This document shows, in pieces, positions 54,061 through 63,739 of a stretch of DNA of 64,000 nt. This DNA comes from Bacteroidales bacterium (GTDB lineage Bacteria > Bacteroidota > Bacteroidia > Bacteroidales > UBA932). The translations under genes and the position numbers were made by a program. Under the pieces are notes generated by a model. That model did not search any database, was not told the DNA's origin, and saw nothing but the letters and a program-made list of their open reading frames with translations. Within the stretch, counting starts at the first letter, position 1. Each line of letters opens with the position of its first letter. Where the stretch lies: positions 9,771 through 73,770 of the forward strand of contig JAFTYS010000026.1 in assembly GCA_017461285.1 (NCBI GenBank). The letters are read 5' to 3'.

Positions 54061-56958
54061 ATGAAACGAATCTTACTTCTGGCAGCAGGAGCGATGATGC
54101 TTCTGCTCGCTTCATGTTCACAGTACAAGTACGAGACTGTGAAAGACGATCCTCTCGGAACGAAGATCTATACGCTCGACAACGGTTTGAAGGTCTACAT
54201 GAGCGTAAACAAGGAGACACCCCGCATCCAGACCTACATCGCGGTAAAGGTCGGAGGAAAGAATGACCCTTCGGAGACGACCGGTCTTGCTCACTATTTC
54301 GAACACCTGATGTTCAAGGGCTCGCAGAACTTCGGAACGACCGACTATGCTGCAGAAAAACCGCTTCTCGACGAGATCGAAGCCCTCTTCGAGGTCTATC
54401 GCAACACAACTGACGAAGCAGAAAGAGCAGCGATCTACCATAAGATCGACTCCATCAGCTATGTGGCTTCAGGCTATGCGATTCCTAACGAATACGACAA
54501 GCTCATGTCTGTGATCGGAGCGAACGGCACAAATGCCTACACTTCTACCGACATGACAGTCTATGTCGAGGACATCCCTTCGAACCAGATCGAGAACTGG
54601 GCACGCGTCGAGGCTGACAGGTTCATGAATCCTGTCATCAGAGGCTTCCACACCGAACTTGAGACCGTATACGAGGAGAAGAACATGTCCCTCACAAGAG
54701 ATTTCAGAAAGGCTCTGGAAGCTATGGACGGAATGCTCTTCCCTGACCATCCTTATGGAACACAGACTGTCCTCGGAACCCAGGAGCATCTAAAGAATCC
54801 TTCAATCACGAACATCAAGAACTATCACAAGACATACTATGTGCCTAACAATATGGCTATCTGCCTCAGCGGTGACTTCGATCCTGATGAAATGGTAGGC
54901 ATCATAGAGAAGTACTTCGGCCAGATGGAGCCTAACAAGGACCTCCCTCAGCTGAAGCTTGAGACAAAGAGCGTGATCGAGACTCCGCAGGAGAAGGACG
55001 TATACGGCCTTGATGCGGAGACCCTCATGATGGGATGGAAGTATCCGGGCGCAGGCACTGATGACGCACTTGTCGCATCTGTCGTTTCGTATATCCTCTA
55101 CAACGGATCGGCAGGTCTGATCGACCTCGACCTGAACCAGCAGCAGAAGGTGCTTGGAGCACAGTCGGAGGCTTATACAAGACCTGATGCAGGAGAATTC
55201 ATCCTCATGGCAAACCCTAAGCAGGGACAGACCCTGGAAGAGGTACGCGACCTTCTTCTTGCAGAAGTGGCCAAGCTCCGCAACGGCGAATTTGACGAGG
55301 CTGTGATGGAAGGTACCATCAACAACCTCAAGCTCGGCCAGATGTACCAGCTGGAGGACAATTCAAGCAGGGCAGACATGTTCGTTCAGTCATTCATCAA
55401 CGGTACAGACTGGGCTGACGAAGTGGCCTGGATCGATAACCTGAGCAAGGTCACCAAGCAGGATGTGATCGACTGGGCAAACAAGTATCTGGGAGAGAAC
55501 AGCTACGCAGTCGTTTACAAGCGCATGGGAGAGGACAAGAACGTCCAGAAGGTAAGCGCACCTAAGATCACTCCTATCAAGGCAAACCGTGACGCACAGA
55601 GTGCATTCCTGGCAGAAATCCAGGCTTCGGAAGTAGAGCCTATCGAGCCTGTATTCGTCGATTACGAGAAGGACATGAAGAAATTCCAGGCAAACGGCCA
55701 TGAAGTCCTCTATGCAGAAAACACTGTAAACGACATCGCAAGCCTCACATACCGCTTCAACACCGGTACAGAGAAGGACCCTGCCCTTAATCTGGCCTTC
55801 ACATACCTCAGCTACCTCGGAACTCCGGACATGTCTGCAGAAGAGATCGCACAGAGGATGTATCAGCTTGCATGCTCGTTCAGCCTCCGCGCAGGAAGCT
55901 CCGTTACAAACATTTCCCTCAGCGGTCTGAACGAGAATCTTCCTGAAGCGATGAAGATCGTTGAAGACCTTGCATACAATGCTGTTCCTGACGAGAACAT
56001 CCTGGCAGCCCTTAAGGCTGACATGCTCAAGTCTCGCGCAGATGCGAAGCTGAACCAGTCAAGCTGCTTCAACGCGCTCCAGAGATACGTGTTCTACGGC
56101 CCTGAGTTCATCCAGAAGATCAATCTTTCAGACGATGAGCTTCTTGCCCTTACTTCAGAAGAGCTTCTCGGCAAGGTACGCGAACTTCTCGGATGCCAGC
56201 ATGAAGTATTATATTATGGTCCGGACAACACTGCGGAAGTGACAGAGCTCCTCGCTGCAGGTCATAAGACCGCTGCAGAGCTGAAGCCTCTCGAACCGTT
56301 CAACTCGAAGTTCGTCGAGACTCCTGAAAGCAAGGTATACCTCGTGCAGTACGACGCGAAGCAGCTTTATTACATCCAGAATTCGAACAGAGGAGAGCAG
56401 TTCGATGTGGCTGCAGACCCTTACATCTCGATGTACAACGAGTATTTCGGAGGCGGAATGAACGCCATAGTATTCCAGGAGATGCGTGAGGCGCGCGGTC
56501 TTGCATATTCGTCACAGGCAATCCTCAGGAAGCCGTACTATAAAGACCATCCTTATACATTCTTCGCTTTCATCGCCACACAGAACGACAAGATGAAGAC
56601 TGCCATCGAGGCATTCGACGAGATCATCAACGACATGCCTGAGTCGCAGGCGGCGTTCGATGTGGCAAAGGATGCCCTCATCGCACGCATGCGTACAGCT
56701 CGCACTACAGGCGAGGATGTGATCTATGCATATCTTGACGACCGCGACATGGGACTTTCAGAGACTCGTGACAGGAATATCTACGAGACTGTGCAGACAC
56801 TTACTCTCGAGGATGTGAAGGCCACACAGGAGAAATGGGTGAAGGGCCGCACATATGTATATGGCATCCTTGGTGACATCAAGGATCTTGACACGAAGTA
56901 TCTCAGGACTTTGGGACCAGTTCAGGTTCTGACCCTTGAAGAGATCTTCGGATACTAA
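54061..56958 (+). CDS. M16-family zinc peptidase, lipoprotein
   Basis: A 965-residue protein with a lipobox (LLASC, Cys19) and two M16 halves as in pitrilysin-like enzymes. The inverse zinc motif HYFEH lies at residues 78-82 in TGLAHYFEHLMFKGSQ, with the third ligand expected in the ETVYEEKNM segment. The second half (about 520-965) is the non-catalytic partner. I prefer the start at MKRILLLAAG because it opens directly into the signal; MSEN four codons earlier is also possible. The protein probably degrades peptides in the periplasm. A perfect hairpin terminator follows. Confidence 0.92.
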   Translation: MKRILLLAAGAMMLLLASCSQYKYETVKDDPLGTKIYTLDNGLKVYMSVNKETPRIQTYIAVKVGGKNDPSETTGLAHYFEHLMFKGSQNFGTTDYAAEKPLLDEIEALFEVYRNTTDEAERAAIYHKIDSISYVASGYAIPNEYDKLMSVIGANGTNAYTSTDMTVYVEDIPSNQIENWARVEADRFMNPVIRGFHTELETVYEEKNMSLTRDFRKALEAMDGMLFPDHPYGTQTVLGTQEHLKNPSITNIKNYHKTYYVPNNMAICLSGDFDPDEMVGIIEKYFGQMEPNKDLPQLKLETKSVIETPQEKDVYGLDAETLMMGWKYPGAGTDDALVASVVSYILYNGSAGLIDLDLNQQQKVLGAQSEAYTRPDAGEFILMANPKQGQTLEEVRDLLLAEVAKLRNGEFDEAVMEGTINNLKLGQMYQLEDNSSRADMFVQSFINGTDWADEVAWIDNLSKVTKQDVIDWANKYLGENSYAVVYKRMGEDKNVQKVSAPKITPIKANRDAQSAFLAEIQASEVEPIEPVFVDYEKDMKKFQANGHEVLYAENTVNDIASLTYRFNTGTEKDPALNLAFTYLSYLGTPDMSAEEIAQRMYQLACSFSLRAGSSVTNISLSGLNENLPEAMKIVEDLAYNAVPDENILAALKADMLKSRADAKLNQSSCFNALQRYVFYGPEFIQKINLSDDELLALTSEELLGKVRELLGCQHEVLYYGPDNTAEVTELLAAGHKTAAELKPLEPFNSKFVETPESKVYLVQYDAKQLYYIQNSNRGEQFDVAADPYISMYNEYFGGGMNAIVFQEMREARGLAYSSQAILRKPYYKDHPYTFFAFIATQNDKMKTAIEAFDEIINDMPESQAAFDVAKDALIARMRTARTTGEDVIYAYLDDRDMGLSETRDRNIYETVQTLTLEDVKATQEKWVKGRTYVYGILGDIKDLDTKYLRTLGPVQVLTLEEIFGY

Positions 56959-56959
56959 C

Positions 56960-56995
56960 AAAAATGCCGTCTGGTTTAAACCAGACGGCATTTTT
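56960..56995. terminator. Perfect bidirectional terminator between M16 and M28 peptidase genes
   Basis: A 36-nt perfect palindrome with arms AAAAATGCCGTCTGGTTT and complement, A run before and T run after, separating two converging genes. Confidence 0.9.
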
Positions 56996-57010
56996 CATAT
57001 AATAGCCACA

Positions 57011-58735
57011 TTATTTCTTCTTGGCGGGTGAAAGGAGGTAGAGGTCGGCAAGCGGGATGAGGACCATGAGGTCGAAGAACGCGAGCATTGCGACCGCTCC
57101 GTAGGCTCCGATTGTAAGCGCCATTGCAAGGGCGTAGTAGAACGAGAATGCATGGAGAAGGACAAGTCCTATCGAGATCACCAGCCATGCCTTCAGCGAG
57201 GTCATATGATAAAGGATCATCGCTGCCGTTGCAAATGCCAGAGGGATGAGGAACATCAGGTTCTCGCCGATGGCGATAAGAAGAGCCACATTCAGTACAA
57301 GCATCAGCGACAGGGTGCCGTAGAGCACATTGTAGGCATGCTTTGAAGCAGCATTTACAGCTGCGCTTGCCCTCATCGAGCCGGACACCTGACGGACAGC
57401 CTTCTTTCTGTTCGCCCAATATACCAGTACAGATACAGCAGCCATGACTACAGTAGCGGCAATCATAGCAGCATTGTCAAAGGTGATTCCCTGAACGATG
57501 CCGAAAGGCTTGAACTTCGCTCCTGCAATCAGAGAGCAGAGGTATGCCACCAGCTCGCCGAAGGCAAGGATGCCGATACCGACAAGCAGAACCGATACAG
57601 AGTTCTTGAAGACCTTCGAGGCCTTTATCCTGCCTCTTACGCCTTCAAGGCCGAAGAGGATGAGGAAGAGAAGGCAGATGACAGCATTAAGGATTACGTA
57701 CTGTATCTTGGTGAAGTTGAACAGGCCGAGAGCAGGAATACTGAAGTTGGTGGCATCTCTGTCTGCCCGGAAATAATCCACGTCAGAATACTCTTCTGTC
57801 GTAAGATACTTCATCGCAACAGGAAGAACCTGTGCGCCGTAATGCTGGATGGACTTAGGATTCACGTTGCTGAAGTTGTCCAGATCGGTGTGGTAATGGT
57901 TCACATCTGCGATCGTGGAGAAGTTCAGGCCGGGAATCTCATCCTTTATGATGGTGAAGTCTGTGAAGTTCGGCATGAATCCGTATACGACTGTCGTGAG
58001 CGAGTAGGTATACTTATACTTCGCGGCGTCCGCATACAGCTTCATCACCTTTTCATTGCCCGGACATGCCTCGAAAAGGAGGGCTGGTCCGAAAGGTCCG
58101 CGCGCTTCAATATTGATTGCAAGACCTACATTATCGAAGACTTCCCTGTCGTTCTCCCAGATGGCCTTCATACCCATCATTCCCACTTCTTCCGCATCAG
58201 TGAAGAGGACCTTGATGCCCTGATGCCAGTGTTCGCGCTGCTTGAGCAGCTGAGACACGGTCTCGAGGGTCACTCCGACACCATATCCGTCATCTGCGGC
58301 ACCGTATGACCACACGGTGTCCTTCGGCATGATCTGGGCATACCTCGAATCATAATGGGCTATGAACATGAGATATGTATCATCTTCCGACGGATTCAGC
58401 GGAGGGAACTCGGCAAGCACGTCTACAGCATCGAACGTATAGACGAACGGTCTGTTAGACGGGCTGACGAGGGAGTCATATTCGAAAAGACGTACGGAAT
58501 CCGCTCCAAGCCCTTCAAGCCTCTGAACAAGGTACTCCCTTACGCGGGCACGCTCTTCAGGGTGGGCTACTGAATGGTTTTCCTTTGAGATGACTTCAAT
58601 GTCATTCACCACGCGCGCCGCTGAAAACCCCTGGGCATCAGCAGGCTGCGGCTTCGGCTGCGTCCATAGTCCATAGGCCAGAAAGGCAGCAACGACGACT
58701 ACGAGCGCAAGGATCAATGGTCTGAATCTATTCAT
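57011..58735 (-). CDS. M28-family membrane aminopeptidase
   Basis: A 574-residue protein: one N-terminal membrane segment, a periplasmic M28 zinc peptidase domain (about residues 40-320) and a C-terminal half with about seven hydrophobic segments. Zinc ligands are visible as LMFIAHYDSR (His, Asp), GAADDGYGVGV (Asp), FTDAEEVGMMG (Glu-Glu) and the late VNHYHTDLDN histidine. The mix of M28 domain plus membrane half recalls the ERMP1/Fxna type. TATATTTG on the minus strand (58755-58762) gives it a promoter of its own behind the uronate operon. Confidence 0.88.
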   Translation of the reverse strand: MNRFRPLILALVVVVAAFLAYGLWTQPKPQPADAQGFSAARVVNDIEVISKENHSVAHPEERARVREYLVQRLEGLGADSVRLFEYDSLVSPSNRPFVYTFDAVDVLAEFPPLNPSEDDTYLMFIAHYDSRYAQIMPKDTVWSYGAADDGYGVGVTLETVSQLLKQREHWHQGIKVLFTDAEEVGMMGMKAIWENDREVFDNVGLAINIEARGPFGPALLFEACPGNEKVMKLYADAAKYKYTYSLTTVVYGFMPNFTDFTIIKDEIPGLNFSTIADVNHYHTDLDNFSNVNPKSIQHYGAQVLPVAMKYLTTEEYSDVDYFRADRDATNFSIPALGLFNFTKIQYVILNAVICLLFLILFGLEGVRGRIKASKVFKNSVSVLLVGIGILAFGELVAYLCSLIAGAKFKPFGIVQGITFDNAAMIAATVVMAAVSVLVYWANRKKAVRQVSGSMRASAAVNAASKHAYNVLYGTLSLMLVLNVALLIAIGENLMFLIPLAFATAAMILYHMTSLKAWLVISIGLVLLHAFSFYYALAMALTIGAYGAVAMLAFFDLMVLIPLADLYLLSPAKKK

Positions 58736-58768
58736 ATCTGTAGGTTTTAGCGCGCAAATATAGCGAAT

Positions 58769-59434
58769 TTATCTGACTTCGCTGATAATTGCCAGTGCAT
58801 CGCGGCAGAGGGCGGTTATTGCAGCCCAGTCCTTGGCAGCTATCGCTTCCTTAGGGAAGAGGTTGCTGCCCATGCCCACGCAGGTCACTCCGGCCTTGAA
58901 CCAGCCTTCCAGATTCTCCTTGGTAGGCTTCACTCCTCCTGTCACCATGATCTGGCTCCAAGGCATAGGAGCCTTGAGTCCTTTCACGAATGCAGGTCCG
59001 AGGACATCTCCCGGGAAGACCTTGCAGAGATCGCATCCGAGTTCCTGTGCCTTTCCTACTTCTGATACTGTTCCGCATCCCGGGCAGTAAGGTACCAGAC
59101 GGCGGTTGCAGACAGGGGCGATGTCCGGATTGAAGAGAGGTCCTACAACGAAGTTTGCTCCTAGCTGGAGGTAAAGAGCGGCCGTAGGAGCATCGACAAC
59201 GGAACCGATACCCAGGATCATTCCCGGAAGTTCCTTGTTTGCATACTTCACGAGCTCGCCGAACACTTCATGGGCGAAATCTCCGCGGTTTGTAAATTCG
59301 AAGGCGCGTACGCCGCCTTCATAGCAAGCCTTTACTACCGCCTTTGCGGTCTCAAGGTCGGCATTGTAGAAGACAGGAACCATTCCTGTCTCCTTCATTG
59401 CCGCTATCACCTGTTGTTTGTTGTACTTTGCCAT
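58769..59434 (-). CDS. eda: KDPG/KHG aldolase
   Basis: The 221-residue aldolase splits 2-keto-3-deoxy-6-phosphogluconate into pyruvate and glyceraldehyde 3-phosphate. The Schiff-base lysine is Lys138 in CDLCKVFPG, the helper glutamate is Glu46 in FEFTNRG, and [12 protein letters not shown] forms the phosphate site. It is the last gene of the kduD-transporter-kduI-kdgK-eda row and uses the product of the KDG kinase immediately upstream. A small hairpin lies in the 41-nt gap. Confidence 0.95.
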   Translation of the reverse strand: MAKYNKQQVIAAMKETGMVPVFYNADLETAKAVVKACYEGGVRAFEFTNRGDFAHEVFGELVKYANKELPGMILGIGSVVDAPTAALYLQLGANFVVGPLFNPDIAPVCNRRLVPYCPGCGTVSEVGKAQELGCDLCKVFPGDVLGPAFVKGLKAPMPWSQIMVTGGVKPTKENLEGWFKAGVTCVGMGSNLFPKEAIAAKDWAAITALCRDALAIISEVR

Positions 59435-59450
59435 TTCAAATGCATATTAG

Positions 59451-59471
59451 ATCCCCGATCCGGCCGGGGAT
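59451..59471. repeat. Short palindrome between KDG kinase and KDPG aldolase genes
   Basis: ATCCCCG-ATCCGGC-CGGGGAT followed by GACG, resembling the GATCCCC/GGGGATGAC type of dispersed repeat. It could moderate expression between the two genes. Confidence 0.45.
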
Positions 59472-59475
59472 GACG

Positions 59476-60516
59476 TTAACGTGATACACGTCCTGATCCG
59501 TCACCCTTCATGAGGTTCTCCACCTCGGCAACGGTAACCTGGTTGAAATCTCCGAAAATGGTATGCTTGAGGCATGATGCCGCCACAGCGAAATTGAGAG
59601 CCTTCTGGTCGTCATCGGTGTATGTGAGAAGACCGTAGATGAGGCCGCCCATGAACGAGTCGCCGCCTCCTACGCGGTCAACGATATGGGTGATGTCATA
59701 ACGAGGCGACTGATAGAGAGTGCCGTTGCTGTAGAGGACGCCTCCCCAGGTGTTGTGGTTCGCATTGATCGAGCCGCGGAGGGTGATGATAACCTTCTTT
59801 GCGCGCGGGAACTTCGCCATGAGCTGGGTGCATACGCTCTCGAACTCTGCCGCATTGACCTCGCCCTTCGTAGCTATCACATCGAATCCTTCCGGCTTGA
59901 TTCCGAACACCTTTTCAGCGTCCTCCTCGTTTCCGAGGATAACATCGCAGCCAGCCACAAGTTCAGGCATCACTTCAGATGCTGTCTTGCCGTATTTCCA
60001 TAGATTCTTGCGATAGTTCAGGTCGCATGAAACGGTAATTCCGAGCCTGTTGGCTGCCTGGATCGCCTCGAGACATACGTCTGCGGCTCCTTGGCTGATT
60101 GCAGGGGTGATTCCGGTCCAATGGAACCAGTCTGCTCCTTCGAATACCTTCTCCCAATCGATCATGCCCTTCTCTATCTGGGCGATGGATGAATGTGCAC
60201 GATCATAAACGACCTTGCTAGGACGTGCGACAGCACCTGTCTCAAGGAAGTAGATGCCGAGACGGTCGCCGCCGAAGATACAGTGCCTTGTACCTACTCC
60301 ATAGCTGTGAAGGTCCTTGATGCAGCTCTGTGCTATGTCGTTCTTCGGGAATCTGGTCACGAACTCAGTCTCTATGCCATAGTTTGCAAGAGATACTGCC
60401 ACGTTTGCCTCTCCGCCGCCGAATGTCGCCTCGAACTGCTTTGCCTGTGAAAATCTGAGATAGCCAGGAGTCGAAAGCCTGAGCATGATCTCACCGAATG
60501 TAATGACTTTTGCCAT
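59476..60516 (-). CDS. kdgK: 2-keto-3-deoxygluconate kinase (PfkB family)
   Basis: The 346-residue sugar kinase has the PfkB N-terminal region (FGEIMLRLSTPGYLRFSQA, GGGEANVAVSLANYG) and the C-terminal signature with the base aspartate in RVGGGDSFMGGLIYGL. It phosphorylates KDG to KDPG. It is set between kduI (15 nt upstream) and the KDPG aldolase gene, which fits its role. A somewhat longer middle part than in E. coli KdgK is common in Bacteroidota. Confidence 0.93.
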   Translation of the reverse strand: MAKVITFGEIMLRLSTPGYLRFSQAKQFEATFGGGEANVAVSLANYGIETEFVTRFPKNDIAQSCIKDLHSYGVGTRHCIFGGDRLGIYFLETGAVARPSKVVYDRAHSSIAQIEKGMIDWEKVFEGADWFHWTGITPAISQGAADVCLEAIQAANRLGITVSCDLNYRKNLWKYGKTASEVMPELVAGCDVILGNEEDAEKVFGIKPEGFDVIATKGEVNAAEFESVCTQLMAKFPRAKKVIITLRGSINANHNTWGGVLYSNGTLYQSPRYDITHIVDRVGGGDSFMGGLIYGLLTYTDDDQKALNFAVAASCLKHTIFGDFNQVTVAEVENLMKGDGSGRVSR

Positions 60517-60531
60517 GATTATATGTTTTTA

Positions 60532-61473
60532 TTATCTCATTTCAGTGTAAGGGATCTCGTCCTTGTCACCATAGTTAAGGTTCTCGCCGCCCATTCCCCA
60601 GATGAACATGTAATTGCTGGTTCCTGCTGCAGCATGGATGGACCATTCAGGAGAAGTGATCGCCTGCTCGTTCTGCATCCATACGAGGCGCTGCTGCTTA
60701 GGCTCGCCCATGAGGTGGCAGATTGCGTTGCCAGGAGTCACGTTGAAGTAGAAGTATGCCTCCATACGGCGGGTGTGGGTGTGTGCCGGCATCGTGTTCC
60801 ATACAGAACCCGGCTTGAGCTCAGTGAGGCCCATCTGGAGCTGGTTTGTTCCGCCGCCCTTCACCTTGCTGAGTACAGAGCTTACGATGAGCTGGTTTAC
60901 GACGCGGTCGTTGCTGTCTTCCATCTTTCCGTACTTGTCTGACTGGGCGATGGCATATTTCTTAGGGTCTGCGTTCTTGTCTGTTGTGATGAGCTGGGTC
61001 ACATACTCCTTGTATGCAGGAGTGGAATTAATGTAGAACTTTGCAGGATTTGTAGAATCCACGCTTCTGAAGGTGACTTCCTTCTTTCCGCATCCCACAT
61101 AAAGACCTTCCTTGAAGATCATAGGATATTCCTTGCCGTCCACTGTAACGACGCCAGGGCCGCCTACATTGATCACTCCAAGCTCACGTCTGTCAAGGAA
61201 ATGCTCAGCCTTCAGTTCGTCGAATGCCTCGAGCACGAGGGTCTTGGTCACAGGCATCACGCCACCATATATAAGACGGTCGTAAAGGGTATATGTAAGG
61301 TTGATCTCGTCAGGAGACATGACTTTCTCCATAAGGAAGGCGCTGCGGAGGCGCTCCGTGTCGTAATGCTTCACGTCATCAGGATGACATGCTGTCTGAA
61401 CGGTGTAGTTCAGCTGTGCGTTAGCTGCAATAGTCATAAGTGTCATTGCTGTCAGTAAAACTATTTTTTTCAT
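60532..61473 (-). CDS. kduI: 5-keto-4-deoxyuronate isomerase with an N-terminal signal peptide
   Basis: KduI converts 5-keto-4-deoxyuronate, the unsaturated product of pectin breakdown, into 2,5-diketo-3-deoxygluconate. The 313-residue protein has the cupin metal site [16 protein letters not shown] and the C-terminal [25 protein letters not shown]. It starts with [20 protein letters not shown], which looks like a Sec signal peptide, whereas KduI is normally cytoplasmic. The start overlaps the transporter stop by 4 nt (ATGA), so this N-terminus is probably real. It is followed by kdgK after 15 nt. Confidence 0.9.
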   Translation of the reverse strand: MKKIVLLTAMTLMTIAANAQLNYTVQTACHPDDVKHYDTERLRSAFLMEKVMSPDEINLTYTLYDRLIYGGVMPVTKTLVLEAFDELKAEHFLDRRELGVINVGGPGVVTVDGKEYPMIFKEGLYVGCGKKEVTFRSVDSTNPAKFYINSTPAYKEYVTQLITTDKNADPKKYAIAQSDKYGKMEDSNDRVVNQLIVSSVLSKVKGGGTNQLQMGLTELKPGSVWNTMPAHTHTRRMEAYFYFNVTPGNAICHLMGEPKQQRLVWMQNEQAITSPEWSIHAAAGTSNYMFIWGMGGENLNYGDKDEIPYTEMR

Positions 61474-62864
61474 ATGTTGGTATTTTGTTTCTGATATCTG
61501 ATGATTGCACGGCGGTTGAGGATGGCAAGTCCCATTGTAAGGAGGACGAGGACTCCTGCACCGATCCACTTCAACGAGTACGAGAGGTGGAATATCACCC
61601 ATGCAAGAGGGCTGGATGCAAAATCAAGCGATCCGCCTTCGAATCCTGCAGGTATGGCAACAGCTGCATCACCGGTCTTTGCGAATACATCCTGGGCTGC
61701 CTGTGTGAAGAACGGAGCCAGATCGGTCACAAAGTAGAGTCCGATCAGGATCACTACCAGTCCCACGATGAATGTCTTGACTACATTACCCTTGGTGATA
61801 GGAAGGACCAGAGGGAATATGTAGAACATTCCGGCAAGCGAGGCAAGAGGGAGGAATTCGTTGCCCGGCAGGACGACCGCAAGAATAAGGGTCACCGGAA
61901 TCAGCAGGAGCGATACCACGAGGGTCGCAGGATGACCGATCACGAGGGCAGGACTCATTCCGATGTTCAGTCCCTTTGCACCCTTGAACTTCCGGTCGAT
62001 CATCTCGCGTGTAGCCTCCGAAATCGGTTTCAGACCCTCGATGAAGAGGGATGTGATGCGTGGGATGAGTTCCATGACCGCACCCATCTTGATGCCGACG
62101 CCGAGGATATAAGGGATCTTGTCCACGACTTCCTTCCATGATTCGCATGAGAGGGAGCCGATGATGATTCCGACGAGGATTCCGAGGAAAAGAGGCTCGC
62201 CCAGAAGGCCGAATTTCTTCTTCATTCCTTCAGCATCGATCTCCAGCTTATCCATGCCTGGGATCTTGTCGAGACCCTTGTTGATGACCTCTGCAAAAGG
62301 CACGAAACCAGCACAGAAAGGCTGTGGGATGGATATTCCTTCCATTCCGTCATAGAATTTCTGGAACCTGTCGGCCGTATAGTCGGCAAGAATGAGGGTA
62401 AGGATATAGCAGATGATTGCCGCGAAGAAGCCCCACCATATATTGTCTGCCGCAAAATATACGACTGCACCTATGAATGCGAAATGCCAGTAGTTCCAGA
62501 GGTCGATGTTCACTGTCCTTGTCGTCTTCGTGACGAGCATGAGAATGTTCACTCCCAGACATACCGGGATGATAAGGGCTCCGACAGATGTGTTGTATGC
62601 AACGGAAGCGGCTGCCGGCCATCCCATGTCGAATACCTTGAGCTGAAGCCCATAAATCTCTACCACCTTGCTCAATGCAGGGCCGAGAGTGCTGGTAAGA
62701 AGCGATGTGACGACAGAAAGGCCGACGAATCCGACTCCGACCAGAAGTCCGCTCTTCAGGGCCTTGCTGAACTTGATGCCGATGCAGACGCCGAGGATGG
62801 TGAAGATGATAGGCATCATCACCGCGGCGCCCATACCGATTATATATCCGAATACCTGTTCCAT
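61470..62864 (-). CDS. EIIC-GAT (galactitol)-like transporter without other PTS components
   Basis: A 464-residue membrane protein with about ten or more hydrophobic segments that resembles the galactitol-type EIIC membrane domain. Features include [29 protein letters not shown], the conserved [40 protein letters not shown] and the [12 protein letters not shown] loop. No EIIA, EIIB, HPr or EI gene is present, so it probably works without PTS phosphorylation. It starts 1 nt after kduD and overlaps kduI, which suggests transport of an unsaturated uronate or KDG-like sugar. I start at [10 protein letters not shown], as the upstream frame overlaps kduD. Confidence 0.82.
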   Translation of the reverse strand: MEQVFGYIIGMGAAVMMPIIFTILGVCIGIKFSKALKSGLLVGVGFVGLSVVTSLLTSTLGPALSKVVEIYGLQLKVFDMGWPAAASVAYNTSVGALIIPVCLGVNILMLVTKTTRTVNIDLWNYWHFAFIGAVVYFAADNIWWGFFAAIICYILTLILADYTADRFQKFYDGMEGISIPQPFCAGFVPFAEVINKGLDKIPGMDKLEIDAEGMKKKFGLLGEPLFLGILVGIIIGSLSCESWKEVVDKIPYILGVGIKMGAVMELIPRITSLFIEGLKPISEATREMIDRKFKGAKGLNIGMSPALVIGHPATLVVSLLLIPVTLILAVVLPGNEFLPLASLAGMFYIFPLVLPITKGNVVKTFIVGLVVILIGLYFVTDLAPFFTQAAQDVFAKTGDAAVAIPAGFEGGSLDFASSPLAWVIFHLSYSLKWIGAGVLVLLTMGLAILNRRAIIRYQKQNTNI

Positions 62865-62865
62865 C

Positions 62866-63660
62866 TTACTTTGGCTGTTTACCGATATAGGCAAGGATAC
62901 CTCCGTCCACATAAAGGACATGGCCGTTCACGAAGTCAGAAGCATTTGAAGCGAGGAAGACTACCGGTCCCATGAGGTCTTCAGGGGTACCCCAGCGCTC
63001 TGCAGGAGTCTTTGCGACGATGAACGAGTCGAAAGGATGACGGCTGCCGTCAGCCTGAGGCTCGCGAAGCGGAGCTGTCTGTGGGGTCGCTATATAACCC
63101 GGGCCGATACCGTTGCACTGGATGTTGTACTGGCCGTACTCTGATGCGATGTTTCTGGTCAGCATCTTGAGTCCGCCCTTGGCAGCAGCATAGGCAGAAA
63201 CGGTCTCACGTCCGAGCTCGGACATCATGGAGCATACATTGATGATCTTTCCCACCTTCTTTTCCATCATGCCCGGAAGGACTGCCTTTGCGCAGATGTA
63301 TGGGGCGATGAGGTCGATATCCACGACCTGGCGGAACTCTTCCGCTGCCATTTCATGCATTGGGATGCGCTTGATGATACCTGCATTGTTGACCAGAATG
63401 TCCACCGGGCCGAGGGTCCTGGCGATGTCTTCGACCATCGCCTTCACTCCGGCCTCATCCGTACAGTCGCAGATATAGCCTCTTGCATCGATGCCGAGGG
63501 CTTTGTACGCCTCCATGGCTTTGTCCATGTTCGCCTGCGTGCGGCAATTGAACGCAATCTTTGCGCCTGCCTCTGCAAGTGCCTGGGCCATGGCGAATCC
63601 TATTCCGTAAGCTGCTCCGGTTACTAGAGCTACTTTGCCTTCAAGTGAAAAATTTACCAT
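62866..63660 (-). CDS. kduD: 2-deoxy-D-gluconate 3-dehydrogenase type SDR
   Basis: The 264-residue SDR has TGAAYGIGFAMAQ, NNAGIIKR, the catalytic serine in NVCSMMSELG, the YAAAKGG tyrosine/lysine pair and VLYVDGGILAYIG. The long motif SMMSELGRETVSAYAAAKGG with CNGIGPGYIATP is typical of the KduD/gluconate 5-dehydrogenase group, which reduces 2,5-diketo-3-deoxygluconate to KDG. It is the first gene of the tight uronate operon whose later genes catalyse the steps before and after it. The start at MVNFSLEGKVALVTG fits the family. Confidence 0.9.
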   Translation of the reverse strand: MVNFSLEGKVALVTGAAYGIGFAMAQALAEAGAKIAFNCRTQANMDKAMEAYKALGIDARGYICDCTDEAGVKAMVEDIARTLGPVDILVNNAGIIKRIPMHEMAAEEFRQVVDIDLIAPYICAKAVLPGMMEKKVGKIINVCSMMSELGRETVSAYAAAKGGLKMLTRNIASEYGQYNIQCNGIGPGYIATPQTAPLREPQADGSRHPFDSFIVAKTPAERWGTPEDLMGPVVFLASNASDFVNGHVLYVDGGILAYIGKQPK

Positions 63661-63680
63661 TGTACTTATATATTTGAAAA

Positions 63681-63712
63681 GCGGAGCAGCAGCTTCGTTG
63701 CCACTGCTCCGC
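63681..63712. terminator. Hairpin terminator upstream of kduD
   Basis: GCGGAGCAG/CTGCTCCGC (63681-63689 with 63704-63712) followed on the minus strand by TTTT. It ends transcription of the partial gene at the right edge before kduD. Confidence 0.7.
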
Positions 63713-63739
63713 AAAGTTATGATTGAAATTGGTAATTTC

